A stretch of 41,046 nt of DNA from NCBI GenBank assembly GCA_002452265.1, contig DKEW01000061.1, positions 1 through 41,046 of the forward strand. Direction: 5' to 3'. Source of the stretch: Pelobacter sp. UBA6812 (GTDB taxonomy: Bacteria > Desulfobacterota > Desulfuromonadia > Desulfuromonadales > Syntrophotaleaceae). A program made the translations under genes and the position numbers. This document shows, piece after piece, positions 7,619 to 16,080 of this stretch. The notes below the pieces were generated by a model that made no database searches, was not told where the DNA came from, and saw only the letters and a program-made list of their open reading frames with translations. Numbering within the stretch: position 1 is the stretch's first letter; every line of letters starts with the position of its first letter.

Positions 7619-9523
7619 ATGAATAAATCCTACATGGATATCGTTTCTCCGTTGATGAATAAAGGGAGCCTGGGCAAATTGCAGGCTCTTAAAAATCAAA
7701 CTTTACATGCTTTTGTTGCCAAGGCCGCAGGTCTTTGCCGTCCGGACCGTATTTTGGTGTGCGATGACAGCTTTGAAGACCGGGAAGAGATCCGGCAGCT
7801 CGCTTTGCAGGAGGGTGAAGAGAGGGCTCTCGCGCACCCAGGCCATACCGTTCATTTTGATGCGTTTAAAGACTGCCGCTTGCATGATCAATCCCGGGAT
7901 AAGGCGCATACTCGCTATCTCATGGCTTCGGGACAAAATCTCGGCCCAGGCATCGCAACCCTGGACAGGGAAGAGGGCCTGACCGAAATGAGCGGTCTGC
8001 TTGATGGGATCATGATCGGCAAGACCATGTTGGTGCGCTTTTTCTGTCTCGGACCTACAAAATCCGCTTTCAGCATCCCCTGCGTGCAAATTACCGATTC
8101 GGCCTACGTGGCGCATAGCGAAGACTTGTTGTTCAGACCGGGTTATGAAGAATTTAAGCGGTTGGGGTCTTCAGGCAGGTTTTTCCGCATGTTGCATGCC
8201 GCCGGTCGCTTGGAACACCATGTATGTGCCGACCTGGTGCGTCGGCGAATTTATATCGATCTGGAAGAAGACCTTGTTTATAGCGTCAATACCCAGTATG
8301 CGGGCAACAGCGTCGGCCTTAAAAAACTCGCGTTGCGCCTGGCTATCCGCAAGGCAGACCAGGAAGGTTGGTTGGCCGAACATATGTTCGTGATGGGGGT
8401 CCATGGTCCGCATGGACGAAAATCCTGGTTTACCGGTGCGTACCCCAGTGCTTGTGGCAAGACATCAACGTCGATGTTACCTGGTGAAAGCGTTGTGGGG
8501 GATGATCTTGCCTACTTGCGTGTCTGTGAAAACGAAATTCGGGCCGTCAATGTCGAGCATGGGATCTTCGGTATCATTGAAAACGTCAATCCCACAGACG
8601 ATCCGGAACTGTTTCGCGTATTGCATGAGGCCAAAGAAGCCATATTCTCCAACGTGCTGGTCCATGATGATCAACCATACTGGTTGGGGATGGGGCAAGC
8701 TTTGCCGAAGACCGGGGTGAATTACGCCGGTAACTGGTGTGAAGGCAAAGCCGATAGTTGCGGACAGATTATCGCACCGTCTTATCGTGGCAATGCCCGT
8801 TTTGCAGTGCGGCTTGAAGAGTTGCGCAATCTTGATCCCAGGTCGGACGATCCCGAAGGGGTTCCGGTTTCCGGTGTTATCTACGGGGGACGTGATAGTC
8901 AGACCTCGGTTCCGGTGCTGGAAAGTTTCGACTGGACCCATGGAGTGGTCACCATGGGTGCATCGCTGGAGAGCGAGACTACGGCCGCTTCCATGGGCGC
9001 CGAGGGTGTGCGCACTTTCAACCCCATGGCCAATCTTGATTTTTTATCCATCCCTTTGGATCGGTACGTAGGTAATCATCTGGCTTTTGGCGGCAGGGTG
9101 GCTAACCCTCCACGCATTTTTTCGACAAACTACTGGCTGCGTGATGATAAGGGCGTTTTTCTCAATGCCAAACATGATAAGGCCGTATGGATCAAATGGA
9201 TGGAGCGTCGCATTCATGGAGATGTCGGGGCTGTGGCCGGTCCGACGGGTATGATGCCGCGCTATGAGGATTTGAGAGATTTGTTCAGGGAGGAATTGGG
9301 TTGTTCTTACATTGTTGAGGATTATCAGCGGCAGTTCTGCTTGAAAATACCCCAGGAGTTGGCGCGTATCGAGCGTGTCAAAGAGTGTCTGGGACAGGCA
9401 CCGGGCATGCCCGCGGTGGTTTTTTATATGCTTGAGGGGCAAACACGGCGGCTGGTCAGGTGGCAACATCGGGTTGGGGACCTTGTGAGGCCCTTCGACC
9501 TTGAACAAGCAACCATCTCTTAA
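7619..9523 (+). CDS. pckG: Phosphoenolpyruvate carboxykinase (GTP type), divergent
   Basis: Interconverts oxaloacetate and PEP with GTP/GDP at the entry to gluconeogenesis. Supporting motifs are the kinase-1a P-loop in AYPSACGKTSTSM (about residues 280-292), VGDDLAYLR just after (metal-binding region), CVQITDSAYVAHSEDLL and SFDWTHGVVTMGASLESET. Length is 634 residues against about 600 for the family. The N-terminal third is unlike the usual animal and actinobacterial GTP enzymes: I do not see the ARVESRT substrate-binding segment, so this is a divergent branch. GGAGG at 7609-7613 fits ATG 7619 better than the adjacent ATG 7616. Position after acetate genes suits growth on C2 substrates. Confidence 0.88.
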   Translation: MNKSYMDIVSPLMNKGSLGKLQALKNQTLHAFVAKAAGLCRPDRILVCDDSFEDREEIRQLALQEGEERALAHPGHTVHFDAFKDCRLHDQSRDKAHTRYLMASGQNLGPGIATLDREEGLTEMSGLLDGIMIGKTMLVRFFCLGPTKSAFSIPCVQITDSAYVAHSEDLLFRPGYEEFKRLGSSGRFFRMLHAAGRLEHHVCADLVRRRIYIDLEEDLVYSVNTQYAGNSVGLKKLALRLAIRKADQEGWLAEHMFVMGVHGPHGRKSWFTGAYPSACGKTSTSMLPGESVVGDDLAYLRVCENEIRAVNVEHGIFGIIENVNPTDDPELFRVLHEAKEAIFSNVLVHDDQPYWLGMGQALPKTGVNYAGNWCEGKADSCGQIIAPSYRGNARFAVRLEELRNLDPRSDDPEGVPVSGVIYGGRDSQTSVPVLESFDWTHGVVTMGASLESETTAASMGAEGVRTFNPMANLDFLSIPLDRYVGNHLAFGGRVANPPRIFSTNYWLRDDKGVFLNAKHDKAVWIKWMERRIHGDVGAVAGPTGMMPRYEDLRDLFREELGCSYIVEDYQRQFCLKIPQELARIERVKECLGQAPGMPAVVFYMLEGQTRRLVRWQHRVGDLVRPFDLEQATIS

Positions 9524-9546
9524 ACATGTAAAGATTATCGATCCGA

Positions 9547-9578
9547 AAGCCGGGCTGGATTACCAGCCCGGCTTTTTT
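9547..9578 (+). terminator. Terminator between convergent pckG and the DUF255 gene
   Basis: Perfect 12-bp stem AAGCCGGGCTGG / CCAGCCCGGCTT with loop ATTA and a run of six T overlapping the stem end. It ends directly before the stop codon of the minus-strand gene and may serve both directions, though the minus T-tract is short. Confidence 0.9.
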
Positions 9579-9579
9579 A

Positions 9580-11715
9580 TCAACTGTTCAGTTGCTCTAC
9601 CAGTTGGTCCTCAGTCGTGACCGGTGCCAGGCAGGTTCGACCCCGGCAAAGGTAGGCGGTTGCCCTGCCATTTTGCATGACCTTGCCAGCGACCAGGGGG
9701 GTCAGTTCGGCGAGTGTTGTATCGTTCGGCGTTTGCCACAGAATCATCAGGTTAGGTCGAAACGCGTCGCGGGCTGCCGTGACCATGCGCAGGGCCGCGG
9801 GGTCGTTCTTTGGCGCTGTTATGACCAGAATTTGCCGATCTGAAAGGGCCATATCGAGGGCTATAAGTAATTGACTGCTGCCTGTTGGAACCTTTGTCCA
9901 TTGATTGGACGATGCCAGCAAAATCTTCTCGACGTGGTCTACCAGGGCCATATCGCCGGTCAGGCTACCAATCCGTAAAAGCCCCAGGGCTGCCATTGCA
10001 TTGCCCGAAACCATGGCGCCGTCATGCAACGTCCGCTTGCGTACCAATACTTTCTCGGCATCGGTTCCGGTATCGTAATAAATGCCATCGGAACTGCCGA
10101 AAAGCTTTTGCATGTCTTTGCTCAACTGTAGAGCTTCTGCCAGATAACGACTATCGAAACAGGCCTGATAAAGTTCGATAAGGCCGAGAATCAGGGCTGC
10201 ATAGTCTTCCAGAAAGGCGGGAATCCCGGCCTGGCCTCTGCGCCAGCGCCTTAGTAATCTTCCCTGGTTATCACGCATCGCGGATAAGATGAAATCTGCA
10301 GCCCTTATAGCAGCCGTCAAATATTCTGCATGTCCAAGCAAGCTGAAAGTTCGCGCCATGGCGGCGATGGTCAGTCCGTTCCAGGCCACCAGTACTTTGT
10401 CGTCTCGGTGGGGTTGAATGCGCGTTTTGCGTGCTTCAAACAGTTTGCGCCGGCCGTCTTCCAGTACCGGACCCAATTCTTCCGTTGTCGTGCCGAACCA
10501 CTGGGCCCATTCTTTCAGGTCCATCTCAAGGCGAGGGATATTGCTCCCTTCAAAATTACCTTCTTCGGAGATCTCGTAGCAATTGCAGAAGATAGTTGCG
10601 TGCTGGTGCCCGAGGACTTCTTCGACTTGTTGCGGGGTCCAGAGATAAAATATCCCTTCGGCACCTTCCGTATCCGCATCTTCACCTGAGGCAAATCCTC
10701 CAGCAGGTAGTGTGAGATCACGTAACACGTAGCTCAGGGTCTGATCGGCAAGGCTGGCGAAGAAAGCATCCTTGGTTGACTGATAAGCATCAAGGGCTGC
10801 AAGTACCACCAAGGCTTGGTCGTAGAGCATTTTTTCAAAATGGGGCACGCGCCAGAAGGCATCGACCGAGTAGCGATGCATGCCGAAACCGATATGGTCA
10901 TACATGCCACCGAGTCGGATATGCTGGAGGGTTTTGATAGCCATAGTGCTGGCTGCTTCAAGATTGAAACGACGGGCAATGTGAAAAAGCAGTGACAGGT
11001 TGTGGGGCATGGGAAACTTTGGTGCGCTGCCGAACCCCCCGCGCTTATGGTCAAAGGTTTCCATGAACCGGTCATAAGCGTCTTTTAGAGGTTGCTCCGA
11101 TAGAGCTTCAGCCGCTGTAGACGGACTGTTTTCGAGGCGTACCAGGGCGTCGCCAAGCTCTTTGCCGGTGGCAAGCAATTTGTCGCGATCGGTTTGCCAC
11201 ATGGCGCCAAGTTTAGTCAGAATAGTGATGATGCCCGACATCTCGCCACGCGTCTGCCGAGGCATGTAGGTGGCCGCATGAAACGGTGCTTTATCTGGGG
11301 TTAAAAACACGTTGAGTGGCCAACCGCCGCCGCCTGTGACCATTTGGCAAGCCGCCATGTAAAGGTTGTCGATGTCGGGACGTTCCTCCCGATCGACTTT
11401 GATGGCAACGAAAAGCTTGTTGATTACCTCTGCAACTTCCGGGTCCTCGAACGATTCTTGTTCCATGACATGACACCAGTGGCAGGTTGAGTATCCAATG
11501 GAAACCAGAACCGGCTTATTCAGCTGGCGTGCTTTATCAAAAGCTTCCTGTCCCCAGGGGTGCCAATCAACAGGGTTGGTCGCATGTTGCAGAAGGTAAG
11601 GGCTGCTTTCAAAAATAAGTCGGTTGTATTGATCGCCACCATCCGGAGGTAGCAGGCTGGTATCGATTTCGGACAGACGACTTACGAGAGTTTCTCTATC
11701 CTGCGAATTCGTCAT
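9580..11715 (-). CDS. Thioredoxin-fold DUF255 (YyaL/SSP411 family) protein
   Basis: The N-terminal thioredoxin-like domain (about residues 25-190) carries the family hallmarks SSPYLLQHA, NPVDWHPWG and a CHWCHVM redox-type motif. The rest (about 200-711) resembles an alpha/alpha six-barrel glycosidase fold, including GGFGSAPKFPMPHNL, HFEKMLYDQA, KVLVAWNGLTIAAMA and, near the end, RGRTCLAPV. Length is typical for the family. Homologues occur from bacteria to mammals (SPATA20), but no biochemical reaction is established, so no pathway is given. AAGGAG lies 6 bases before the ATG. It is monocistronic, convergent with pckG, and followed upstream by about 450 bases of repeat-bearing non-coding DNA. 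Confidence 0.9.
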   Translation of the reverse strand: MTNSQDRETLVSRLSEIDTSLLPPDGGDQYNRLIFESSPYLLQHATNPVDWHPWGQEAFDKARQLNKPVLVSIGYSTCHWCHVMEQESFEDPEVAEVINKLFVAIKVDREERPDIDNLYMAACQMVTGGGGWPLNVFLTPDKAPFHAATYMPRQTRGEMSGIITILTKLGAMWQTDRDKLLATGKELGDALVRLENSPSTAAEALSEQPLKDAYDRFMETFDHKRGGFGSAPKFPMPHNLSLLFHIARRFNLEAASTMAIKTLQHIRLGGMYDHIGFGMHRYSVDAFWRVPHFEKMLYDQALVVLAALDAYQSTKDAFFASLADQTLSYVLRDLTLPAGGFASGEDADTEGAEGIFYLWTPQQVEEVLGHQHATIFCNCYEISEEGNFEGSNIPRLEMDLKEWAQWFGTTTEELGPVLEDGRRKLFEARKTRIQPHRDDKVLVAWNGLTIAAMARTFSLLGHAEYLTAAIRAADFILSAMRDNQGRLLRRWRRGQAGIPAFLEDYAALILGLIELYQACFDSRYLAEALQLSKDMQKLFGSSDGIYYDTGTDAEKVLVRKRTLHDGAMVSGNAMAALGLLRIGSLTGDMALVDHVEKILLASSNQWTKVPTGSSQLLIALDMALSDRQILVITAPKNDPAALRMVTAARDAFRPNLMILWQTPNDTTLAELTPLVAGKVMQNGRATAYLCRGRTCLAPVTTEDQLVEQLNS

Positions 11716-11908
11716 GAAGACTCCTTGTATGAATAAAGAGAAAACAGTTTTCGTTCAGCTTACCAGTAAAGAAATGAATACGCAAATAGTCAGAATTCCG
11801 TGAACTTCAATATTAAGGTTTCTGGTGATGCACTAATTCTCAAGTTATCCTAAATCTTCGAAAGTCGATGCACCGCCAACGTGAAGTGGAAAACCAAATT
11901 CAATATTT

Positions 11909-12016
11909 ACCGCGAAGGACACGAAGAGCACGAAGAGATATTTATAAAAAAGGCCCTTATGGTTTTCTCTTGTCCTTATTTTCCCCTTCGTTTCCTTCGT
12001 GATCTCTGTGGTTCAA
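11909..12016. repeat. CACGAAG-type imperfect inverted repeat in a gene-free stretch
   Basis: The stretch 11716-12163 holds no gene I can support. Within it, a left arm with GGACACGAAGAGCACGAAG (11917-11935) is mirrored by a right arm, CCTTCGTTTCCTTCGTGATC (11985-12004) followed by CTGTGGTTCAA. Such purine-rich CACGAAG/CACAGAG repeats are common intergenic elements in Geobacter-like and other genomes. It may be a miniature non-autonomous element; no transposase is nearby. Confidence 0.5.
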
Positions 12017-12110
12017 GCTTTTAGATTCTGCGTTTTTTGCCTCAGGGACCCAAAGGACCACAAAAGTGTAAAAAGATCGAGGGGCAAAACAAATCACTGG
12101 AGACAAGCAC

Positions 12111-12137
12111 ATAACCAGGTAATGGTTATTATTACCT
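12111..12137. repeat. Two overlapping, mutually exclusive hairpins
   Basis: ATAACCA (12111-12117) pairs with TGGTTAT (12123-12129), while AGGTAAT (12117-12123) pairs with ATTACCT (12131-12137). The stems share bases, so only one can form. It lies downstream of the kamA terminator in otherwise empty DNA; no function is evident. Confidence 0.35.
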
Positions 12138-12163
12138 CAGGTAGCCTGTAAAAGGTATAAAAG

Positions 12164-12199
12164 AAAAAAATGCCCCGCGGAAGAGGGATTCCACGGGGC
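12164..12199 (-). terminator. Terminator of the kamA operon
   Basis: Read on the minus strand, GCCCCGTGGAA pairs with TTCCGCGGGGC (one G-U) around a 6-base loop and is followed within one base by a seven-base T-run. It lies about 40 bases after the kamA stop. Confidence 0.88.
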
Positions 12200-12239
12200 C
12201 AGGGACAAGCATTCGGTGCATTTGTAAAGAGAATAGAGG

Positions 12240-13322
12240 TTAACCGGCATGCGCTATCAGTGCATCGGCCTCTTCCTCGGCGGGTAGCGCATTGCGATAA
12301 AAATAGCTATCCCCCTGGTAATTTTTAAGGGAGACATTTTCACCCAATGACTGCAGGTAGTTTGGTAGTAGCGGAATCTTGCCACCACCACCGGGTGCGT
12401 CAATGACGTAAGCTGGTACCGCCATGCCGGAGGTGTGTCCACGCAGGGCCCGTATGACCTCCAGGCCTTCTTCGACAGTCGTGCGGAAATGCTCCGTTCC
12501 CTGTACAAGGTCGGCCTGATAAATGTAATAAGGTCGCACCCGTATGCTTAGCAGTTTTTGCATCAGACGTTTCATGACCTCGGGGTTGTCATTAATGCCG
12601 CGCATCAAAACGGTCTGGTTGCCAAGCGGGATGCCGGCATCGGCCAGGCGCGCACAGGCCTTGGTCGATGTGGGGGTGATCTCATCCGGGTGATTGAAGT
12701 GGGTATTGATATACAGCGGGTGGAAACGCCGCAGCAACCGTACCAGGTTGGCGGTGATACGTTGCGGCAGCACCACCGGCACGCGCGAGCCGATCCGTAT
12801 GATTTCCAGGCTCGGTATGTCCCGTAGTTGCTGCAGGATCCAACCCAGTTGTTCATCGGAAAGCAGCAGCGGGTCACCTCCTGACAAAATGACGTCGCGG
12901 ATCTCGGGATGGGCCCGAATATAGTCGATACCCGCTTGTATGGTCTGGCGGTTTATGACCATGTTTTCGCCGCCCACTTTGCGCTTGCGAGTACAGAAAC
13001 GACAGTACATGGCGCACTCGGAAGAGACCAGAAATAAAACCCGATCCGGATAGCGATGTACCAGGTTGGGAACCGGACTCTGCTGTTCCTCGTCTAGGGG
13101 ATCGGGACAACAGAGGTTGTCTTCGATCTCTTCGACGGATGGAATAGCCTGCCTCCAGATGGGATCGCCCGCAGACTGAATCAAGCCAAGATAGTACGGA
13201 TTAACGCGCATCGGATAGCGCTCGACGACGTCATCGAGAGGAGCCGGGTCGATACCGTAACGACGCATCAGGTCGCCGGGGCGGGTCGTGCTTGCCTGCA
13301 AAAGTTTTTGCCAGATTTCCAT
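12240..13322 (-). CDS. kamA: KamA-family radical SAM lysine 2,3-aminomutase
   Basis: Radical SAM/PLP enzyme expected to convert L-lysine to beta-lysine. The cluster motif C-x3-C-x2-C is CAMYCRFC, followed by TRKRKVGG; SGGDPLLL is the SAM-binding GGE-like segment. The PLP lysine is probably in DAPGGGGK, and substrate-binding Asp residues match the clostridial enzyme (QADLVQGTEH and the Asp of IDAPGG). The clostridial C-terminal zinc cysteines are absent; its 360 residues lie between EpmB (about 340) and clostridial KamA (about 416). Start 13322 (MEIWQK) has GAGG 6 bases upstream; the longer frame to 13472 runs over the preceding gene. It is the last gene of an operon with two ATP-grasp ligases and a GNAT, not with an EF-P ligase, so EF-P modification is less likely. 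Confidence 0.88.
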   Translation of the reverse strand: MEIWQKLLQASTTRPGDLMRRYGIDPAPLDDVVERYPMRVNPYYLGLIQSAGDPIWRQAIPSVEEIEDNLCCPDPLDEEQQSPVPNLVHRYPDRVLFLVSSECAMYCRFCTRKRKVGGENMVINRQTIQAGIDYIRAHPEIRDVILSGGDPLLLSDEQLGWILQQLRDIPSLEIIRIGSRVPVVLPQRITANLVRLLRRFHPLYINTHFNHPDEITPTSTKACARLADAGIPLGNQTVLMRGINDNPEVMKRLMQKLLSIRVRPYYIYQADLVQGTEHFRTTVEEGLEVIRALRGHTSGMAVPAYVIDAPGGGGKIPLLPNYLQSLGENVSLKNYQGDSYFYRNALPAEEEADALIAHAG

Positions 13323-13385
13323 GGATAGCCTCATTGAGGGCAGAGTAGTAAACTTAATCACGTGTCTTTTAAAGGTTGAACTTGA

Positions 13386-13404
13386 CGCCTTTAGCTTACA
13401 GCTG
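13386..13404 (-). repeat. AGCTGTAAG-type intergenic repeat copy
   Basis: Minus-strand CAGCTGTAAGCTAAAGGCG closely matches AAGCTGTAAGTTAAAGCC before cysN. It lies in the gap between the GNAT and kamA genes. Confidence 0.5.
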
Positions 13405-13419
13405 GGCTTCTCGCCATTT

Positions 13420-13884
13420 TTACAACCTTTTGACAAATGTGATCCGGTTGTCACCGATTCGATAGAAATCACTGATGCACGATTCTTCCAGGTACCCGGC
13501 TTTGCGATAAAAGCTCCGGGTTCGGTCGTAACTTCCCTGAGAGGAAGTCTCCAGGCATATCAGGCGACCTTGCAGACTCTGGCAATAACGTTCTACTTGA
13601 TCCATGAGTCGCTGGCCGACCCCTTGCCCCTGAGTCTGTGGGCACACGGCAATCCAGTACAGGGTGACATTGCCGCTGGCTAACGGGGTGGGGCCGTAAA
13701 GTACATACCCTGCCACTTCTCCGGCAACATCCGCTACCGCCACCAGGTAGTCCCGTTGATCGGGGTTGTCCAGAACAATGTCGAGCAATTCCATGGCACA
13801 GGCGACTTCCTCTTCGTTGAAGGCGCCGGTATCACGTAAAATACGATCCAGATGAGGCAGATCAGAGAGTTTCAAGTCACGCAT
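13420..13884 (-). CDS. GNAT-family N-acetyltransferase
   Basis: Predicted acetyl-CoA-dependent N-acetyltransferase of 154 residues. The acetyl-CoA-binding motif A is VCPQTQGQGVGQRLMDQVE (about residues 84-102), preceded by the beta-strand VTLYWIAV and followed by motif B, FYRKAGYLEES. The ATG overlaps the end of the upstream ligase gene by 8 bases (ATGCGTGA) and has AAGGAG 7 bases ahead, so translation is probably coupled. It is too short to be a classic AblB beta-lysine acetyltransferase (about 270 residues), but next to a lysine aminomutase the obvious hypothesis is acetylation of beta-lysine or of a product containing it. The substrate is otherwise unknown. Confidence 0.85.
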   Translation of the reverse strand: MRDLKLSDLPHLDRILRDTGAFNEEEVACAMELLDIVLDNPDQRDYLVAVADVAGEVAGYVLYGPTPLASGNVTLYWIAVCPQTQGQGVGQRLMDQVERYCQSLQGRLICLETSSQGSYDRTRSFYRKAGYLEESCISDFYRIGDNRITFVKRL

Positions 13885-14887
13885 GGGAGATCTCCTTGCG
13901 CTGTCTCGCCATATCCAGGATGCGCTCGATCAGAGCCGGGTAGGTCAGACCTCCGGCTCGTGCAGCCCGTGCTAATCCGGCATCCTGTGAAATATCAGGG
14001 TTGGCGTTGACCTCCAGGATGTAAGGAATCCCGTCGCGTAAGCGAATGTCCACCCTGGCGTAATCCCGGCATTCGAGAATTTTACAGGCCCGTAAAGCGA
14101 CGTCCCTGATCAACATATCCTCCTTGCTCCGTAGAGGAGCTGGACAAACAGGGCGGGTACGTTCAAATTCCTCTGAAGTTTCCAGCCATTTACCATCATA
14201 ACTGACGATTGGGCGTACCAGGCCTTGCTCGAAAACGATTTCGGAGATCGGCAACACTTCGAAACGCCTGTCACCCAACACGGCAACATTGAGTTCACGT
14301 CCCTCGATAAATTCCTCGACCAATGCTTCCTGCCGGTACATTTCATGGATGTAATGCACCCGCTCCCGAAGAGCCTTGTCCGAGGTGACGATGCTATCGG
14401 CGGTTATTCCGAGAGAAGCATCCTCCGCACGTGGTTTAACGATAAGCGGAAATGTCATATCATGCGTGCGCAGCATGTGCTGGCCCGGTTTAGCTACGGT
14501 ATATTTAGGCGTAGGCAGGTGATAGCGGACCAGCAGATCTTTGGTTCGCGCCTTATCTTGCGTCAACCCCAGGCACAAGGGCGTTGCACCGGTGTAGGGT
14601 ATACGCATCAGTTCAAACAACGAGGCGACGTTCATTTCCTGGCTACTCTCGCCCCAAAAACCTTCGCACAAGTTAAAAGCCACCGCAGGCGCAAGGTGCT
14701 GCATTTCGCTTATGAAGATGCCCAGATCCGAGCCAAGGGGCACCAGACGTGCAGCATACCCACGCTTTTCAAGGGCTTGACGCACCTCTATAGCTTCTTT
14801 TTCAGCTCCTTGCTCGGAGATCAGATCGTTTTGTGACCCTTTAAACGATTGCGACGGAGCGCGATTGAAACAGACAGCTACTTTCAT
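13877..14887 (-). CDS. ATP-grasp ligase, D-Ala-D-Ala-ligase-like (second of pair)
   Basis: ATP-dependent carboxylate-amine ligase fold. Seen in order: N-terminal MKVAVCFNRAP, NLCEGFWGESSQE (the SEG-like loop), PLIVKPRAEDASLGI (ATP-grasp lysine and glycine-rich loop), VEEFIEGRELNVAVLG, and the metal-binding end RVDIRLRDGIPYILEVNANPDIS. The catalytic tail reads EVNANPDIS, where Ddl enzymes have NT-x-PGMT, so D-Ala-D-Ala synthesis is not assured. At 336 residues it is close to Ddl size. It starts inside the end of the upstream ligase gene (47-base overlap) and overlaps the GNAT gene by 8 bases, showing tight coupling. Likely substrate: an amino acid or peptide within this operon's pathway. Confidence 0.85.
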   Translation of the reverse strand: MKVAVCFNRAPSQSFKGSQNDLISEQGAEKEAIEVRQALEKRGYAARLVPLGSDLGIFISEMQHLAPAVAFNLCEGFWGESSQEMNVASLFELMRIPYTGATPLCLGLTQDKARTKDLLVRYHLPTPKYTVAKPGQHMLRTHDMTFPLIVKPRAEDASLGITADSIVTSDKALRERVHYIHEMYRQEALVEEFIEGRELNVAVLGDRRFEVLPISEIVFEQGLVRPIVSYDGKWLETSEEFERTRPVCPAPLRSKEDMLIRDVALRACKILECRDYARVDIRLRDGIPYILEVNANPDISQDAGLARAARAGGLTYPALIERILDMARQRKEISHA

Positions 14888-15923
14888 GATGAGTCCCCAT
14901 GAGGTTTAAACGTTCGGCGGCAGCTTCGACGACGGATAAGATCAGTTCATCATAAGACAGACCTGCGGCGCGAGCAGCTTTGGGAAAGCAGCTGTTCTGT
15001 TCCGGGCGTGGCAATATGCCCGGCAGAGGATTTAATTCAATGATATGGGGTGCTCCACTGCTATCGAGACGCACGTCGATGCGGCACCAGTCGCGACACC
15101 CTAATACCGTGAAGGCGCGCCGACACAGATCTTGAATAGCGTTTTGCAGCGAGGTGTCAAGCACTGCGGGGCAGGTGAAAATTTGTAATGGGTTCTCTTC
15201 GCTGTCCCATATCCATTTGGCTTCATAGGAATAGATAGGGTTGACCCCTTCCGGCAGTGCATCAAAATTGATTTCTACGATAGGCAGGATGCGCATACCG
15301 ATACCGTTGCCGAGTACGGCCACGGTGAACTCACGGCCGGGCAGAAACTCTTCGATTAGAGCAGGTTGCCGGTATTTATCCAGCACCTTTTTTACCTGGC
15401 GCACCAGGGCCTTGCGGTTATGCACCAGGGATGCGTCAGGCACACCTTTGCTGGATCCCTCCAATATCGGTTTGACCATCTGCGGATAACGCAACCGCGA
15501 GGGGATCTGGTCTACGGAGGTTACCGTCACAAACCGTGGCGTTGCCACACCATGGTAGGCAAGAATTTCCTTGGTGCGACGTTTGTCGAGGCAGATGCCG
15601 AGGGTTACGGGATCGCTGCCGGTGTAGGCAAGCCCCAACATGTCCAGTATGGCAGGTATCTGCGCCTCGCGACTTGCCCCGAGTAGTCCTTCGGATATAT
15701 TAAAGACCAGGTCCGGTTTCAACTGTCGCAGCGTTTCAAACGCATCGAGGTTTGCTTCCACCAGAGAAACCTGATGTTTGCTTGCCAGGGCTGACTTCAC
15801 CGCTTCAATGGTATGGATATCGTCCCATTCGGCGTAAAGATCATCCTCGTTGCAGGGAGCTTCGTCGGAAATAGATAATACGGGGGAATCCCCCTTCAGA
15901 TTGAAGGCGAGTGCGATGTGCAT
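14841..15923 (-). CDS. ATP-grasp ligase, D-Ala-D-Ala-ligase-like (first of pair)
   Basis: First gene of the four-gene operon. ATP-grasp features: VFNISEGLLGASREAQ, MLGLAYTGSDP, MVKPILEGSSKGV (ATP-binding Lys and loop), IEEFLPGREFTVAVLG and the metal site RIDVRLDSSGAPHIIELN followed by PLPGI. It is a paralogue of the next gene but clearly diverged: the final motif is NPLPGI rather than the partner's NANPDIS, so the two probably join different acceptors. The 360 residues include a short tail past the ligase fold. ATG 15923 has AAGGGG about 8 bases upstream. Peptidoglycan duty cannot be excluded, but no mur or fts genes are near. Confidence 0.85.
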   Translation of the reverse strand: MHIALAFNLKGDSPVLSISDEAPCNEDDLYAEWDDIHTIEAVKSALASKHQVSLVEANLDAFETLRQLKPDLVFNISEGLLGASREAQIPAILDMLGLAYTGSDPVTLGICLDKRRTKEILAYHGVATPRFVTVTSVDQIPSRLRYPQMVKPILEGSSKGVPDASLVHNRKALVRQVKKVLDKYRQPALIEEFLPGREFTVAVLGNGIGMRILPIVEINFDALPEGVNPIYSYEAKWIWDSEENPLQIFTCPAVLDTSLQNAIQDLCRRAFTVLGCRDWCRIDVRLDSSGAPHIIELNPLPGILPRPEQNSCFPKAARAAGLSYDELILSVVEAAAERLNLMGTHHESSCLFQSRSVAIV

Positions 15924-15958
15924 GTTTGAACCCCTTTTTAAAAGCCACGTACGAATTG

Positions 15959-16033
15959 ACCCCCGTAGGGGTTGCCGTTATTCAGAGCGGGGTGCCTGGC
16001 GGCGGGCGGCGATAAAAAGGGGTTGCTTTTTAT
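15959..16033 (-). promoter_or_regulatory. Structured 5' leader of the ligase/kamA operon
   Basis: The transcript from the promoter at 16081-16109 would have a leader of about 150 bases. On the minus strand it contains an 8-bp hairpin, ATAAAAAG / CTTTTTAT (16012-16033), a GC-rich segment, and a very stable small hairpin ACCCC-TACG-GGGGT (15959-15972; UNCG-type loop). No known riboswitch class is recognised; a regulatory leader is possible. Confidence 0.4.
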
Positions 16034-16080
16034 GTCGGTCGTCCTGCTATTCCCGGCCTGAAACGGCTATGTTTCTTTGC

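Noticed and set aside
13323..13472. 50-codon N-terminal extension of KamA
   Set aside because: It crosses an intergenic repeat and enters the GNAT gene; GAGG before ATG 13322 gives a better start.
16021..16050. GGACGACC-like segment in the ligase leader as a guanidine-II (mini-ykkC) riboswitch
   Set aside because: Only one hairpin has an ACGR-like loop by chance and the stem is two pairs; the second required hairpin is better explained by a UACG loop, and the operon is not a guanidine target.
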